DNA of 64,000 bases from an uncultured Chitinophagaceae bacterium (GCA_937981995.1 CALJNC010000012.1:1-64000), one strand, 5' to 3'. Positions 8,290 through 18,128 are shown, counted from the stretch's first letter. Numbers and translations are program-made. Notes: generated from the sequence alone by a model not told the origin.

Positions 8290-9663
8290 TTACAAAGCCC
8301 TAATTTCCCCCATAATCTTCTCAGCGAGTACATTTGCTTTTTCTTCAGAAGCACTTTCAGAATAGATGCGAATGATAGGCTCGGTATTGGATTTGCGTAA
8401 GTGTACCCATTCTTCGGCAAAGTCAATTTTTACACCGTCTATTGTATTCACGTTTTCGTCTTTATACTTTTCCGCCATTTGCAGTAAAATATTATCAACG
8501 TCAATTTCAGGTGTAAGTTGTATTTTATTTTTAGAGATAAAGTAGTTTGGATAGCTAGCACGCAATGCACTTATAGTGCCATCGTATTTTGCAAGGTGCG
8601 ACATAAATAAGGCAATTCCAATCAATGCATCACGCCCGTAATGTAATTCTGGTACTATGATGCCACCATTTCCTTCGCCACCAATAACTGCATTATTTGC
8701 CTTCATCATATTTACAACATTTACTTCACCCACGGCAGATGCAAAATATTCACCGCCATGTTTTTCGGTTACGTCTCGCAAAGCACGCGTAGAAGAAAGG
8801 TTGGAAACGGAGTTTCCTTTTTTATGCTGTAAAATATAATCAGCAACGGCTACTAAAGTATATTCTTCGCCAAACATGGTGCCGTCTTCATTTACAAAAG
8901 CTAAACGATCTACGTCTGGGTCAACTACGATTCCTACATCAGCACCTTCCTTTTTTATTACATCTGTCATTTCAGTAAGGTGAGCAGGCAGTGGTTCAGG
9001 GTTGTGCGCAAAGTCGCCGTTCATTTCACCATTAAGAACAATGATATCCGTAACGCCTAATTGTTTTAATAAATCCGGAACGTATTCTGCACCGCTACTA
9101 TTAATGCCATCTACCACCACTTTAAATCCTTTTTTTGCAATCGCATCTTTATCTACTAAATCATGTGCTAATATGTCGTCGTAATGACGCTGCTTATACT
9201 CCGTATTAACTTCAACGGTTCCTAAACTATCTACATCTGCAAAAGTGAAATCATTGGCATTTCCTAGGTCTAAAACTTTTTGTCCAACAGCCGCACTAAT
9301 AAATTCACCCGTTTCATCTAATAATTTTAAGGCGTTCCATTGTTTAGGGTTGTGACTTGCTGTTAATATAATTCCGCCACCAGCATTAGCGTATTTTACT
9401 GCCATTTCTACCGTAGGCGTTGTACTTAATCCAAGATTAATCACTTCTATTCCCATGGATTGAAGGGTAGCAATTACAAGGCTTTCAACGATTGGTCCGC
9501 TAATACGACCATCACGACCTATCACAACTTTGTTATGTCCTTTTTCTTTTACTAAAGTAGCATAAGCCGATGTGTATTTTACAATATCCACCGGGGTTAA
9601 ACCAGTATCTGGTTTTCCTCCTATAGTTCCTCTTATACCTGAAATAGACTTTATTAATGACAT
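8290..9663 (-). CDS. glmM: Phosphoglucosamine mutase
   Basis: 457 residues, a member of the alpha-D-phosphohexomutase family. It most likely converts glucosamine-6-phosphate to glucosamine-1-phosphate for UDP-GlcNAc and peptidoglycan synthesis. The phosphoserine loop TASHNPKQWN carries Ser103. The magnesium loop DPDVDR has Asp248, Asp250 and Asp252. The sugar-binding loop GGEGNGG and the phosphate-binding RKSNTEP complete the active site. A phosphomannomutase activity cannot be excluded from sequence alone. A strong Bacteroidota promoter lies immediately upstream, leaving only 4 bases between its -7 element and the ATG. The gene is divergent from the methyltransferase gene. Confidence 0.93.
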   Translation of the reverse strand: MSLIKSISGIRGTIGGKPDTGLTPVDIVKYTSAYATLVKEKGHNKVVIGRDGRISGPIVESLVIATLQSMGIEVINLGLSTTPTVEMAVKYANAGGGIILTASHNPKQWNALKLLDETGEFISAAVGQKVLDLGNANDFTFADVDSLGTVEVNTEYKQRHYDDILAHDLVDKDAIAKKGFKVVVDGINSSGAEYVPDLLKQLGVTDIIVLNGEMNGDFAHNPEPLPAHLTEMTDVIKKEGADVGIVVDPDVDRLAFVNEDGTMFGEEYTLVAVADYILQHKKGNSVSNLSSTRALRDVTEKHGGEYFASAVGEVNVVNMMKANNAVIGGEGNGGIIVPELHYGRDALIGIALFMSHLAKYDGTISALRASYPNYFISKNKIQLTPEIDVDNILLQMAEKYKDENVNTIDGVKIDFAEEWVHLRKSNTEPIIRIYSESASEEKANVLAEKIMGEIRAL

Positions 9664-9667
9664 GCCG

Positions 9668-9699
9668 CAAAGCTATGTGATGCAAGCGTCAATTTCAAA
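9668..9699 (-). promoter_or_regulatory. Promoter of glmM, abutting the start codon
   Basis: On the minus strand TTTG (9696-9699), a 20-base spacer, then TAGCTTTG (9668-9675), matching TTTG-N19/20-TAnnTTTG. The ATG begins 4 bases after the -7 element, so the mRNA should be leaderless or carry a leader of only one or two bases. Confidence 0.75.
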
Positions 9700-9787
9700 A
9701 ATGTGAAATGTCAAAATCGTTATAATGTAGTAAAAGAAATAGATAAAGATTTGACAATTGACCTATGTATAGTGACATTTGAATTAT

Positions 9788-10522
9788 ATGAGTAACTGGT
9801 TTGCATCTTGGTTTGACACGGAATATTACCATCAACTATATAATAATAGAGATGAAAGTGAAGCAGAGCGTTTTATTACAAATATTCTAGACCATCTTAA
9901 TTTACCAGCAGGAAGTAAATTATTAGATATAGCCTGTGGTAAAGGACGGCATGCCAAAGCAATATCAGATAAAGGGTATAATGTAATTGGTACGGATTTA
10001 AGCCCCAATAGTATAGAGGAAGCCAATAAAATGCGTACAGAAAATCTTGAATTTTTTGTGCAGGATTTACGCGAAGAGTTTAGGGTAAATGAGTTTGATG
10101 CAGCCTTTAATTTTTTTACCAGTTTTGGTTATTTTGATACAGAAGAAGATAATGAACGTGCTTCAAAAGCTATGTCTGCTAATGTAAAGAAAGGCGGATT
10201 GCTTCTTATAGATTTTGTGAATAAAGCTCATGCCTTACGTAATATTGAGGCAAACAAAACCGAGAAACAAGAACGAGGAAGTATACATTTTGATATTGAA
10301 CGAAAATTTGAAAGAGGTCGTTATTTGAAAAATATCACGGTTTGTGATGAGGAGCATTGCACACGTTATCAGGAGTCATTGCAGTCATTAACCAAAGATG
10401 ATTTTTTGCGTTATTTTACTGCGGTAGGTATGGAGTTAGAAACAGTTTTTGGTGATTATGATTTAAACGAGTACAATGAAGAACAATCGCCAAGATTAAT
10501 ATTATTGTTTCGTAAAAAATGA
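9788..10522 (+). CDS. Class I SAM-dependent methyltransferase
   Basis: 244 residues from the ATG at 9788; an upstream TTG would add three. Motif I, LLDIACGKGRHA, binds S-adenosylmethionine. It is followed by the acidic residue of motif II (VIGTDLSPNSIEEA) and the post-motif FDAAFNFFTSFGYF. The C-terminal half (RYLKNITVCDEEHCTRYQESLQ) is a beta-rich substrate-side segment seen in small-molecule methyltransferases. The substrate is not predictable. The stop overlaps the start of the PAP2 gene by 4 bases (ATGA), so the two are translationally coupled and probably functionally linked, perhaps in lipid or quinone chemistry. That last point is speculation. Confidence 0.9.
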   Translation: MSNWFASWFDTEYYHQLYNNRDESEAERFITNILDHLNLPAGSKLLDIACGKGRHAKAISDKGYNVIGTDLSPNSIEEANKMRTENLEFFVQDLREEFRVNEFDAAFNFFTSFGYFDTEEDNERASKAMSANVKKGGLLLIDFVNKAHALRNIEANKTEKQERGSIHFDIERKFERGRYLKNITVCDEEHCTRYQESLQSLTKDDFLRYFTAVGMELETVFGDYDLNEYNEEQSPRLILLFRKK

Positions 10523-11106
10523 ATGTGCTAGAACAAATATTGCAATGGGATAAAAGCTTGTTTCTAGCTTTTCATGATGGGTGCTCTAATTCATTTTTTG
10601 ATACGATTATGCCTTGGTTTAGAAATCCTGTTTTTTGGGTTCCGGTGTATGCTTTTCTTATCTACTACTCAGTCAAAAAGTTTGGAAGCAATGGTTTAAT
10701 ATGGGTGCTAGCTCTTTTAGTTGTTTTTGGCTTAACTGATTTTGCTTCTGCTAGTATTTTTAAACCTTATTTTGGGCGTTTAAGGCCTTGTAATGATCCT
10801 AACCTGCAGGAATTTATACATGCGGTTGTTACTTGCGGTTCAGGCAAAAGCTTTCCATCCTCTCACTCTAGCAATCATTTTGGTGTTAGCTTTTTTATCA
10901 TATTTACGTTAGGCCGCCATTTTAAATGGATGAACTGGCCAGCTTTTTTGTGGGCACTGCTTGTAGTTGTAGCACAGGTATACGTAGGTGTGCATTATCC
11001 TATAGATATTTTGGGTGGTTTTATAGTAGGCTTATATGGTGCGGCTATAGTGAGTTTTATTTTTAATAAATATGTACCCTTGGTACAATTAAGAATTAAA
11101 AAGTAG
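10519..11106 (+). CDS. PAP2-family membrane phosphatase
   Basis: 195 residues with about five transmembrane segments. The three-part acid-phosphatase signature is visible: KPYFGRLRPC (K-x6-RP), then FPSSHSSNHFG (PSGH-like with Ser in place of Gly), then GVHYPIDILGG holding the catalytic His and Asp. Family members dephosphorylate undecaprenyl diphosphate, phosphatidic acid or phosphatidylglycerol phosphate at the membrane. Which one applies here cannot be told. The gene overlaps the methyltransferase gene by 4 bases and is followed 43 bases later by the ZIP transporter gene. Confidence 0.92.
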   Translation: MNVLEQILQWDKSLFLAFHDGCSNSFFDTIMPWFRNPVFWVPVYAFLIYYSVKKFGSNGLIWVLALLVVFGLTDFASASIFKPYFGRLRPCNDPNLQEFIHAVVTCGSGKSFPSSHSSNHFGVSFFIIFTLGRHFKWMNWPAFLWALLVVVAQVYVGVHYPIDILGGFIVGLYGAAIVSFIFNKYVPLVQLRIKK

Positions 11107-11149
11107 GCATTAAAAATTCACTTAGTTTACCTTTGGCTTTCATTCAAAT

Positions 11150-11884
11150 ATGAACTTTTATTTTGTCTTATTATTTTTAATTACGCTAGGTGCAGGTCTA
11201 TTACCTTTCTATTTTAAAAAAATAACTGAGAAGCATTTACAATTGTTACTTGCGTTTTCGGGTTCTTTTTTATTGGGAATTACCTTGTTGCATTTATTAC
11301 CTGAGAGTTTTGAAGAAATTGGTTCGCAGGCAGGTGGATTTATATTCGCTGGTTTCTTATTACAATTTTTATTACAGCGTTTTACGCATGGGGTAGAGCA
11401 TGGTCATTTACATTGTCATGATGGACATACACATTCAAAAAGTCTTTGGGCTATTTTAATTGGTTTGAGCATTCATGCTTTTTTGGAAGGTTTGCCGCTT
11501 GGATTTGATTATAATAATTCGCATACAACCTCAACCGTATTTTTTGGAGTAGCTGCGCATAAAATCCCTGAAGCATTTACCTTGGGTAGTTTATTACTAA
11601 TTAGTCAAAATAAATCTAAATGGATTTGGGTAATTCTTTTTGCGGCTATTTCTCCATTAGCGGCTGTATTGGCAAATTATTTTGGTCATACCATGAACTA
11701 TGTTTTTGTAGAAGATGCCGTTGCATTTTTAATTCCTGTAGTGATTGGAGCTTTTATACATATTTCTACTACTATACTTTTTGAAAGCGGTACAAAACAT
11801 CATGAAATGAGTAAGCAAAAAATAGCGGTGGTATTAGCCGGCGTTTTGCTAGCCGCAATGACTTTGCTGTTGCATAGTCACTAG
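11150..11884 (+). CDS. ZIP-family metal transporter
   Basis: 244 residues with about eight hydrophobic segments. The long His-rich loop between helices 3 and 4 (HGVEHGHLHCHDGHTHSKS) and the metal-binding helix motifs SIHAFLEGLPLG and AAHKIPEAFTLG are typical of ZIP transporters moving zinc or other divalent cations into the cytoplasm. A TACCTTTG element at 11128-11135 lies 14 bases before the ATG and could give it its own promoter. The stop codon is immediately adjacent to the stop of the convergent gene at 11885, with no intergenic base between them. Confidence 0.92.
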   Translation: MNFYFVLLFLITLGAGLLPFYFKKITEKHLQLLLAFSGSFLLGITLLHLLPESFEEIGSQAGGFIFAGFLLQFLLQRFTHGVEHGHLHCHDGHTHSKSLWAILIGLSIHAFLEGLPLGFDYNNSHTTSTVFFGVAAHKIPEAFTLGSLLLISQNKSKWIWVILFAAISPLAAVLANYFGHTMNYVFVEDAVAFLIPVVIGAFIHISTTILFESGTKHHEMSKQKIAVVLAGVLLAAMTLLLHSH

Positions 11885-13036
11885 TTATTCTTTCATTATT
11901 TTCTTTGAAGTAATTATACCAGTATCTAGGTGTTGGAGTGATATAATGTACATGCCTTTAGCTAAGGAACTTATATCAACTTGTGCAGTGCCTTGAGAAG
12001 AAAAATGGTTTTCAGCCAAAATTCTACCATCTAAGGTGCTCACTTTATACTTATAATCTTCTTTTTCAATTCCTGTAATATTTATGATTCCGTTTGTTGG
12101 GTTGGGGGAAATTGAAAGTTCGTTTGATGAATGTTTTGCAAAAAAAACTGTGTTGCTGGTATTTGCTTTATTATCAATATCATAGGCTTTAATTTTGTAG
12201 TGACAGGAAGATTTAAAGTTTTTATCTTGAAAAAAGTAATCTTCTTGATTTAATAAATGCTGCTTGCTTCCAATCTTATAATACTTGCCATCCATCTCAG
12301 ATTTTAAAATGTCATACCTATGATATTTTGTCTCAGTTGAAACTGTCCAGTTTAAAAGAACTGAATTGTCTTTTTTACTCCCATTTAGATCTAAATCATT
12401 TGGGCCTAATCCAATTTCAATAAAATTCATAGAAGGGTTTTGAGCACAAGTAGTAAATTGAGGATCTTGTCTAAAGACTCTATAAAATTGAGGTATACCA
12501 CCAAAATGCATTGAAGGATTAGTAACCGCAAAGTCTAAAGGTAGAATATTTACAAAAAGCGTGCTTAAAGAATCACAGGGCATAAGTTTAATATTGACGC
12601 AATGCCCTGGAGTTCCTAATGTTACATTAACACAGGTGCCGGCGGTTCTTGTAATATAAACGTTATTATTTACTACTTCAGAAGCATGCCAATAGAAAGC
12701 AGAGCCATCATATGCTTGAAACTTAGTGTGATACCAAAGATAACCAGAGTCCACAACAAATGTAAAGTCGTATAGGCAGTTCGTCGGGAATCCTCCTTCT
12801 TCTGTAAATACGCCTTGGGCCAAAGAATATTTAGGGTAATAATCTAAGCTATTCACACTTAAAGCTTCTATTGTATACCAAAATCCATTAAAATTTACTT
12901 TTATTGGATTATTAGTTACTAGAGGTATGAGGTTTACAGAGTTTTTATAGATATAAGTGGAATCGACCCCTTCATTAAAAGTACCCTTACAACAATAAGG
13001 ATGTACGATACCACTGTCACTTTTTCTTATATACAA
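11885..13036 (-). CDS. T9SS-sorted secreted protein, main frame of a frameshifted gene
   Basis: 383 residues from a TTG at 13036, but this is not the real start: the frame stays open upstream to about 13168 without any ATG. The signal peptide lies in another frame (13162-13293). The body has a Cys-containing N-terminal region (HPYCCKGTF), a fibronectin-type-III-like stretch (NSVLLNWTVSTETKYHRYDI) and a T9SS type A sorting domain starting at LSISPNPTNG and ending in SKKIMKE. One missing base near 13162-13170 would rejoin the parts into a protein of about 469 residues. As read, the product would lack its signal peptide and could not be exported. This is either a recent pseudogene or a sequencing error. 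Confidence 0.75.
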   Translation of the reverse strand: MYIRKSDSGIVHPYCCKGTFNEGVDSTYIYKNSVNLIPLVTNNPIKVNFNGFWYTIEALSVNSLDYYPKYSLAQGVFTEEGGFPTNCLYDFTFVVDSGYLWYHTKFQAYDGSAFYWHASEVVNNNVYITRTAGTCVNVTLGTPGHCVNIKLMPCDSLSTLFVNILPLDFAVTNPSMHFGGIPQFYRVFRQDPQFTTCAQNPSMNFIEIGLGPNDLDLNGSKKDNSVLLNWTVSTETKYHRYDILKSEMDGKYYKIGSKQHLLNQEDYFFQDKNFKSSCHYKIKAYDIDNKANTSNTVFFAKHSSNELSISPNPTNGIINITGIEKEDYKYKVSTLDGRILAENHFSSQGTAQVDISSLAKGMYIISLQHLDTGIITSKKIMKE

Positions 13037-13161
13037 GGTATCATTTATAAGAGTACTGTACTCATATAAAATGTTGGACGAGCAATTGCCCGCAAATGAA
13101 TCTATTAAAATAAGCGTACCATTTTGAATTTCAAAACTAGTTTGAACAAGTCGGCTAGGCT

Positions 13162-13293
13162 CTAAACATTATTATAAGTATAAGGTAAAGTTTGTTGAGT
13201 GCTAGAAGTAATAGTAGCGTTATTCCAATTTATTTGCCCATGGCTAGTTATATAAAAATTTATAGCTAAAAGTAAGAGTATAATTTTTTTCAT
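13162..13293 (-). pseudogene. Detached signal-peptide fragment of the frameshifted T9SS gene
   Basis: An ATG at 13291-13293 opens a 43-codon frame that starts MKKIILLLLAINFYITSHGQ, a good signal peptide, and stops at TAG (13162-13164). The following DNA continues coding in a different frame into the main gene. The two frames meet within about 8 bases, the signature of a single-base indel. Confidence 0.8.
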
Positions 13294-13388
13294 AATTAGA
13301 GGGTTTTAAAATCAACACTAAAATACGAAATTTCAATTAACCGATGCACTTTATCTTATAAGCGTTCATTTTTTTAATAAAAGGTCAA

Positions 13389-13419
13389 TTTGTAATGGAT
13401 AAATCGAGTTGTAACTTCG
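13389..13419 (+). promoter_or_regulatory. Promoter of fumC
   Basis: TTTG (13389-13392), a 19-base spacer and TAACTTCG (13412-13419), one base away from TAnnTTTG. The ATG of fumC follows 15 bases later. Confidence 0.6.
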
Positions 13420-13434
13420 CGCAAAATTATTATT

Positions 13435-14832
13435 ATGAGTTTTCGAATAGAAAAAGACACCATAGGAGAGGTTCAAGTACCTGTAGATGCTTTCTACGGT
13501 GCGCAAACACAGCGTTCAATTGAGAATTTTAAAATTGCAACTTCAACCAATAAAATGCCTATTGAGATTATTAGAGGATTTGCTTACTTAAAAAAAGCAG
13601 CTGCACTAACCAATTGTGATGCAGGTGCCTTACCACAAGATAAATGTGATGCTATAGGTAAAGTATGTGATGAGATTTTAACGGGTGCCTTAGATAGTCA
13701 ATTTCCATTAGTAGTTTGGCAAACAGGAAGTGGTACTCAAAGCAATATGAATTGTAATGAGGTAATTGCATTTAAAGCTCATGTAAATAACGGAGGAAGC
13801 TTAACGGATAAAGAAAAATTTATTCACCCAAATGATGATGTAAATAAAAGTCAATCAAGTAATGATACTTTCCCCACAGCTATGCATATCGCATCATATA
13901 AAATGTTGTTGGAGGTAACGATACCTGGTATAGAGAAGTTGCGTGACACTTTGGCTAAGAAATCTAAAGAATATTGGGAGGTTGTAAAAATAGGTAGAAC
14001 CCATTTTATGGATGCAACTCCACTTACAGTAGGTCAAGAATTTAGTGGATATGTATCTCAATTAAATCATGGCCTCAAAGCAATTAATAATACATTGGAT
14101 CATTTATCAGAATTGGCACTAGGTGGTACAGCTGTAGGAACAGGAATTAATACACCAGAAAATTATAGTGAAAATGTGGCTAAGCATATTGCGGCATTAA
14201 CTGGTTTGCCATTTAAAACGGCTGAAAATAAATTTGAAGCCCTAGCGGCTCATGATGCCATAGTAGAAGCACATGGAGCATTAAAAACTGTTGCGGTTTC
14301 GCTTATGAAAATAGCCAATGATATACGCATGCTTGCTTCGGGGCCAAGAAGCGGCATTGGGGAGATAAGCATTCCTGCAAACGAACCAGGCTCATCAATT
14401 ATGCCGGGTAAGGTAAATCCTACGCAGTGCGAAGCATTAACTATGATTGCCGCACAGGTTATGGGCAATGACGTAGCTATTAATATTGGCGGCAGTAATG
14501 GTCATTTTGAGTTGAATGTATTTAAACCCATGATGATTCATAATTTTTTAAACTCTGCTAGATTGATAGGTGAGGGTTGTATGAGTTTTAATGATAATTG
14601 TGCCGAAGGAATTGAACCAATTACAGGGAATATTAAAAAGCATTTAGATAATAGCTTAATGTTAGTTACCGCATTGAATACTAAAATTGGATATTATAAA
14701 GCCGCAGAAATTGCAGGTAAAGCACATGAAGAAAATACAACACTAAAGGAATCGGCTATTGCATTAGGTTACCTAACATCAGAAGAATTTGATGAGTGGG
14801 TTGATCCTAAAAAAATGGTAGGTAAACTTTAA
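13435..14832 (+). CDS. fumC: Class II fumarate hydratase
   Basis: 465 residues, the usual size. It interconverts fumarate and L-malate in the TCA cycle in the cytoplasm. It shows the fumarase/aspartase signature [13 protein letters not shown], the substrate-binding [16 protein letters not shown] and [14 protein letters not shown] segments, and the catalytic-loop region [16 protein letters not shown]. The close relative aspartate ammonia-lyase is less likely because the N-terminal [14 protein letters not shown] and C-terminal YDP-type features (here WVDPKKMVG) fit fumarase. It is monocistronic, bounded by a promoter and a bidirectional terminator. Confidence 0.96.
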   Translation: MSFRIEKDTIGEVQVPVDAFYGAQTQRSIENFKIATSTNKMPIEIIRGFAYLKKAAALTNCDAGALPQDKCDAIGKVCDEILTGALDSQFPLVVWQTGSGTQSNMNCNEVIAFKAHVNNGGSLTDKEKFIHPNDDVNKSQSSNDTFPTAMHIASYKMLLEVTIPGIEKLRDTLAKKSKEYWEVVKIGRTHFMDATPLTVGQEFSGYVSQLNHGLKAINNTLDHLSELALGGTAVGTGINTPENYSENVAKHIAALTGLPFKTAENKFEALAAHDAIVEAHGALKTVAVSLMKIANDIRMLASGPRSGIGEISIPANEPGSSIMPGKVNPTQCEALTMIAAQVMGNDVAINIGGSNGHFELNVFKPMMIHNFLNSARLIGEGCMSFNDNCAEGIEPITGNIKKHLDNSLMLVTALNTKIGYYKAAEIAGKAHEENTTLKESAIALGYLTSEEFDEWVDPKKMVGKL

Positions 14833-14851
14833 ATTTGTTTTATATAAAAAG

Positions 14852-14880
14852 AAACCCCGACCATATTGGTCGGGGTTTTT
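14852..14880. terminator. Bidirectional Rho-independent terminator after fumC
   Basis: AAACCCCGACC / GGTCGGGGTTT forms a GC-rich stem with an ATAT loop. It is flanked by T-runs on the plus strand and A-runs upstream, so it serves both fumC and the convergent lipoprotein gene. Confidence 0.92.
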
Positions 14881-14904
14881 ATTTCTTATAGCTTTTGACT
14901 CTAA

Positions 14905-16719
14905 TTAGTTATCTCTTTTTACTTGGAAAAAGATTGTTCGATTATTTGCCACATTAGGCGCTAAGAACTTTGGAGAAGTACTTGCTATTACAAAGTCTCC
15001 TTTAGCAGCACCCATTTTCTTAATGCTAAAGTCTACAGGTGTATTTAGTTTCCAACCAGTTGTAGTTGTATTATCAAATTTATCATAGTAATAAGTAAGG
15101 TTGTTAGGACCTGCAGCAGTTTGACTACCAGAAGATCGTGCAGATACATACCAGTTTTGACCAACGATTCTTGAGAAAGAACTAAAATTAACCATACCGT
15201 TGTTGCTAAAATAACAAGTAAAGTTTGCTTCAGGTTCAACTAGGAAGTGCTGTTGGGTTACACCAAAATTAGTAACGGTAGCTCTTATATATTCGCTTTG
15301 TAATCCTGAGGCTGTAATTGTTCCAATATTTTGTGTTCCAGCTACTACTGTGAATGTACTAGGAGCTGAGTGTACTTTATTTATACCATCATATGCTACT
15401 ACTTCAAGATCTAAAGAATTAGTACAAATGGGTGCAGAATAGGTAAACTGACCTTGCACATCTGTTTTGATTACATTAGGTAAGCCATAACTACCAGCTT
15501 GCTTCACTGTAACACATGTATTTGCCAGTGGTGTATTATTGGCATCAACTATAGTTCCTTTTACAACTGCGCTATACGTTCCAGTATTTGGTACATCTAC
15601 AATTCCAAGGTTAAAAGAAGTATTGGCCGTGCTAAAGTTTACAGTTTTTAAAACTGTTTGCGTACTACCACACATATGTATTACTTCTAATGTTAGATTT
15701 TCATTTGATGGTGCTTGACCAATTGCTTGACCTAAACTATTGGTATATCCTATTCTAGATAAATTATTAGATCTTGTGATTTTTATTCTTGTATTTACCA
15801 TGGGGAGATTGTTATCTAAATCTCTAAGCTCTACTTGGAAAGGGATACAACCCGGCAAGTCAGCATTCCAAAAAGAGAAGTGGCTTACGGTACCAGCATA
15901 TTCATTGCCGGTTTTTGTAAGTGTTCCTTCTTCACGCCAAAGTCCAATATTTTCATCTAATGACCATGAAGGCATTTCTTCAGGAGCGGAACTTAATAAT
16001 GCGTCTGCAATTGGAAAGCGTAATTCCGCTTCATTGCCTGATTTTATTTGCAATGGTTGATTATTTGCATCAAATAGTTCTACTGCAAACATTCCATAGG
16101 TTGTTAAGTTTTCTTCATTACTCGTAAAACCAATTCCTCTTAGGCAACCTGGTGTAATCTCATCAAGTACTTCACTTGCCGGGTCAATCCATTTTGAGAA
16201 AACTTTTACTTCTCCGTTATATGCTTCTCCGCTAATTTCATTTACAATACTATTTTGTTCAAAAATGATTCTTCCGCCACCCGTTACATTAATGGTGCCG
16301 CCAGTTTGAGCGTTAAATGTAGTAGGTGATTCTTTTTTAAGAAGTCTTATATGCGTAAAAGATCTTGCGTTTTCGGTTAGTTGAATTGTTTTGTGGCCAT
16401 CAAAATAACCAGCCGCTTTTACTTGAATATGAGCATGATTTTTTGGAGCTTCTACTCTTTCAAAAACAAATTCACCTTCGGCATTTGTTGTGGTAGTAGC
16501 GTTTCCAAGGGCTACGGTTAAAGATTTTGCTGGAGAGCCATCTTCATACAAAATACTACCTGCTACACTTGCAGAGACAATTTCACTTAATTGAAAAGAC
16601 GCACTACCAGGAGTAGATTGGCTTAGTGGGGGATTTACTTTTTGACAAGAATAAATAAAAATACTTGACAATAAAAGACCGCTTAGGACTAGACTGAGGA
16701 TTTTTTTCTGGGGTTTCAT
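14905..16719 (-). CDS. Large lipoprotein with carboxypeptidase-regulatory-like repeats
   Basis: 604 residues. The start MKPQKKILSLVLSGLLLSSIFIYSC is a lipoprotein signal with the acylated Cys at residue 25. Two or more carboxypeptidase-regulatory-like (CnaB-type) beta-sandwich units are visible: ASVAGSILYEDGSPAKSL with TTNAEGEFVFERV, and AVVKGTIVDANNTPLANTCV with KTDVQGQFTYSAP. Between them lies a region with GGTINVTGGGRIIFEQNSI and a CLRGIGF segment. Such proteins are exported to the outer membrane and act as surface scaffolds; no enzyme motif is seen. The gene converges on fumC and shares its terminator. Confidence 0.88.
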   Translation of the reverse strand: MKPQKKILSLVLSGLLLSSIFIYSCQKVNPPLSQSTPGSASFQLSEIVSASVAGSILYEDGSPAKSLTVALGNATTTTNAEGEFVFERVEAPKNHAHIQVKAAGYFDGHKTIQLTENARSFTHIRLLKKESPTTFNAQTGGTINVTGGGRIIFEQNSIVNEISGEAYNGEVKVFSKWIDPASEVLDEITPGCLRGIGFTSNEENLTTYGMFAVELFDANNQPLQIKSGNEAELRFPIADALLSSAPEEMPSWSLDENIGLWREEGTLTKTGNEYAGTVSHFSFWNADLPGCIPFQVELRDLDNNLPMVNTRIKITRSNNLSRIGYTNSLGQAIGQAPSNENLTLEVIHMCGSTQTVLKTVNFSTANTSFNLGIVDVPNTGTYSAVVKGTIVDANNTPLANTCVTVKQAGSYGLPNVIKTDVQGQFTYSAPICTNSLDLEVVAYDGINKVHSAPSTFTVVAGTQNIGTITASGLQSEYIRATVTNFGVTQQHFLVEPEANFTCYFSNNGMVNFSSFSRIVGQNWYVSARSSGSQTAAGPNNLTYYYDKFDNTTTTGWKLNTPVDFSIKKMGAAKGDFVIASTSPKFLAPNVANNRTIFFQVKRDN

Positions 16720-16907
16720 AATGATTTTTTTTAGAAATGATAAATAGGGCTTTGCTCAAGGTAACTTTTTTTTAGCTTGTAAAATGAGACCTCTATTGGT
16801 TTAACAAATGTTAATTGATGATTGAATTACAAAAAAGATGAATTCAAAAAAATATTCTAACAGCTTTAAACTTGTAAATTGTTTATATTTGAATGAAACA
16901 GATAGTC

Positions 16908-17348
16908 ATGAAAAAAATACTTTTATTTATTATTTTGGTAAGCTTTAGTTTTAATTCCTTTGCAGCGCACTACGTTCAAAAAGGAAATGTTGATAAAGCA
17001 AAATCAACTTATCTTGTTTATAAAGGAAGTGTTTTTACAATGCCTAAGGCTGATTTAAAGCCAACGTATGATTTTTATGGAGATGTAAAACAAGCAGAAA
17101 ACGATTTGGTAAAAACAAATCAATCTGAATACCTAAGTGCTTCTGGTAAAACGCATGATCTTATTGAGCTATTCAAAACGTATGAAGCAAGAGCTTTTTC
17201 GATGGGTGAGCATTCTTACTCATTTAATAGTAACCACGATACGGATGTGTTTGTAATGTTTAGCAAAACAGCTAAAGATTTTACTATAAATATTTACACC
17301 GGGCAGGATGCTATAAAAGCAATGCTAGCCGCATCTTCTGAAAAGTAA
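16908..17348 (+). CDS. Small secreted protein, unknown function
   Basis: 146 residues from the ATG at 16908, which gives a good signal peptide (MKKILLFIILVSFSFNSFAA). A TATATTTG promoter element at 16884-16891 ends one base before an earlier in-frame ATG at 16893, so transcription should begin after that ATG, and 16908 is favoured. The mature protein is soluble and has no recognised domain. It ends without a T9SS tail, so a periplasmic location is likely. It converges with the enoyl-CoA hydratase gene, with 5 bases between their stops. Confidence 0.75.
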   Translation: MKKILLFIILVSFSFNSFAAHYVQKGNVDKAKSTYLVYKGSVFTMPKADLKPTYDFYGDVKQAENDLVKTNQSEYLSASGKTHDLIELFKTYEARAFSMGEHSYSFNSNHDTDVFVMFSKTAKDFTINIYTGQDAIKAMLAASSEK

Positions 17349-17353
17349 TTTTT

Positions 17354-18115
17354 TTATTTACTCTTAAACTTATTGATTGCATTTCGGGTAAACTCGCTTA
17401 ATACAAGTGTGCCGCTAGTTTGAGCGCGCTCGTAAAGTAAGGTGTCCCAATGCTCGGTACCTTGCCAAAAAATATTTTTTAGCATTCCAAGCGCCTCTGG
17501 GTTTGAATTAGCTAAGGTTGTTGCTAATTTGTTTACCGCTTCTTCTAATGCTTCAGCGCTATCTAGCACTTCGGCATAAATTCCGTTTGTCTTTGCCCAA
17601 TTAGCATCATACCAAGTTGTAGCATCAAGCGCCAATTGGCTAAAAGCTGCTGTGCCCGTTTTGCGCTCCACAGCAGGTCCTACTACAAAAGGTCCAATGC
17701 CTATAGCAAGCTCGGATAGCTTTACTGATGAAAACTTAGTTGCCAAACAATAATCACAACTACTAGCTACACCTACACCACCACCAACTGTTTTTCCTTG
17801 TACACGACCAATGATTATTTTACCACAGCTACGCATTGCATTTATTACTTTGGCAAATCCTGAGAAAAATTCTAGTCCAACTTTTTCATCTTCAATGGCA
17901 ATTAACTCATCAAAACTTGCACCAGCACAAAACGCTCTATCGCCCGCGCTTTTTAGGATAATTACATTTGCCTCTTCCATAGCTCCAACTTCAGTAATTG
18001 TCTCAGCTAGTTTATTTAATATAGCTCCTGGTAAAGAGTTGCTTGCGGGGTGACCAAATGTGATAGTTGCAATTTTATTTTCAATTGAATGTTCTACAAA
18101 GCCGTTTTCGTTCAT
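17354..18115 (-). CDS. Enoyl-CoA hydratase/isomerase family protein
   Basis: 253 residues with the crotonase fold. The first oxyanion-hole segment is AFCAGASFDEL. The second is GKTVGGGVGVASSCDYCLA. The N-terminal IENKIATITFGHPASNSLPGAIL is typical of the family. It probably hydrates or isomerises an enoyl-CoA in fatty-acid, aromatic or branched-chain amino-acid breakdown; the exact substrate is not clear, and one methylglutaconyl-CoA-type role is possible. A TATATTTG element at 18121-18128 lies 5 bases before the ATG. The queuosine transporter gene upstream on the same strand ends 16 bases before this start, so both could also be read from one transcript. Confidence 0.88.
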   Translation of the reverse strand: MNENGFVEHSIENKIATITFGHPASNSLPGAILNKLAETITEVGAMEEANVIILKSAGDRAFCAGASFDELIAIEDEKVGLEFFSGFAKVINAMRSCGKIIIGRVQGKTVGGGVGVASSCDYCLATKFSSVKLSELAIGIGPFVVGPAVERKTGTAAFSQLALDATTWYDANWAKTNGIYAEVLDSAEALEEAVNKLATTLANSNPEALGMLKNIFWQGTEHWDTLLYERAQTSGTLVLSEFTRNAINKFKSK

Positions 18116-18120
18116 AGGCG

Positions 18121-18128
18121 CAAATATA
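18121..18128 (-). promoter_or_regulatory. Candidate -7 element 5 bases before the hydratase start
   Basis: TATATTTG on the minus strand matches TAnnTTTG. No good -33 partner is seen, so the call rests on the -7 match and its position. Confidence 0.45.
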
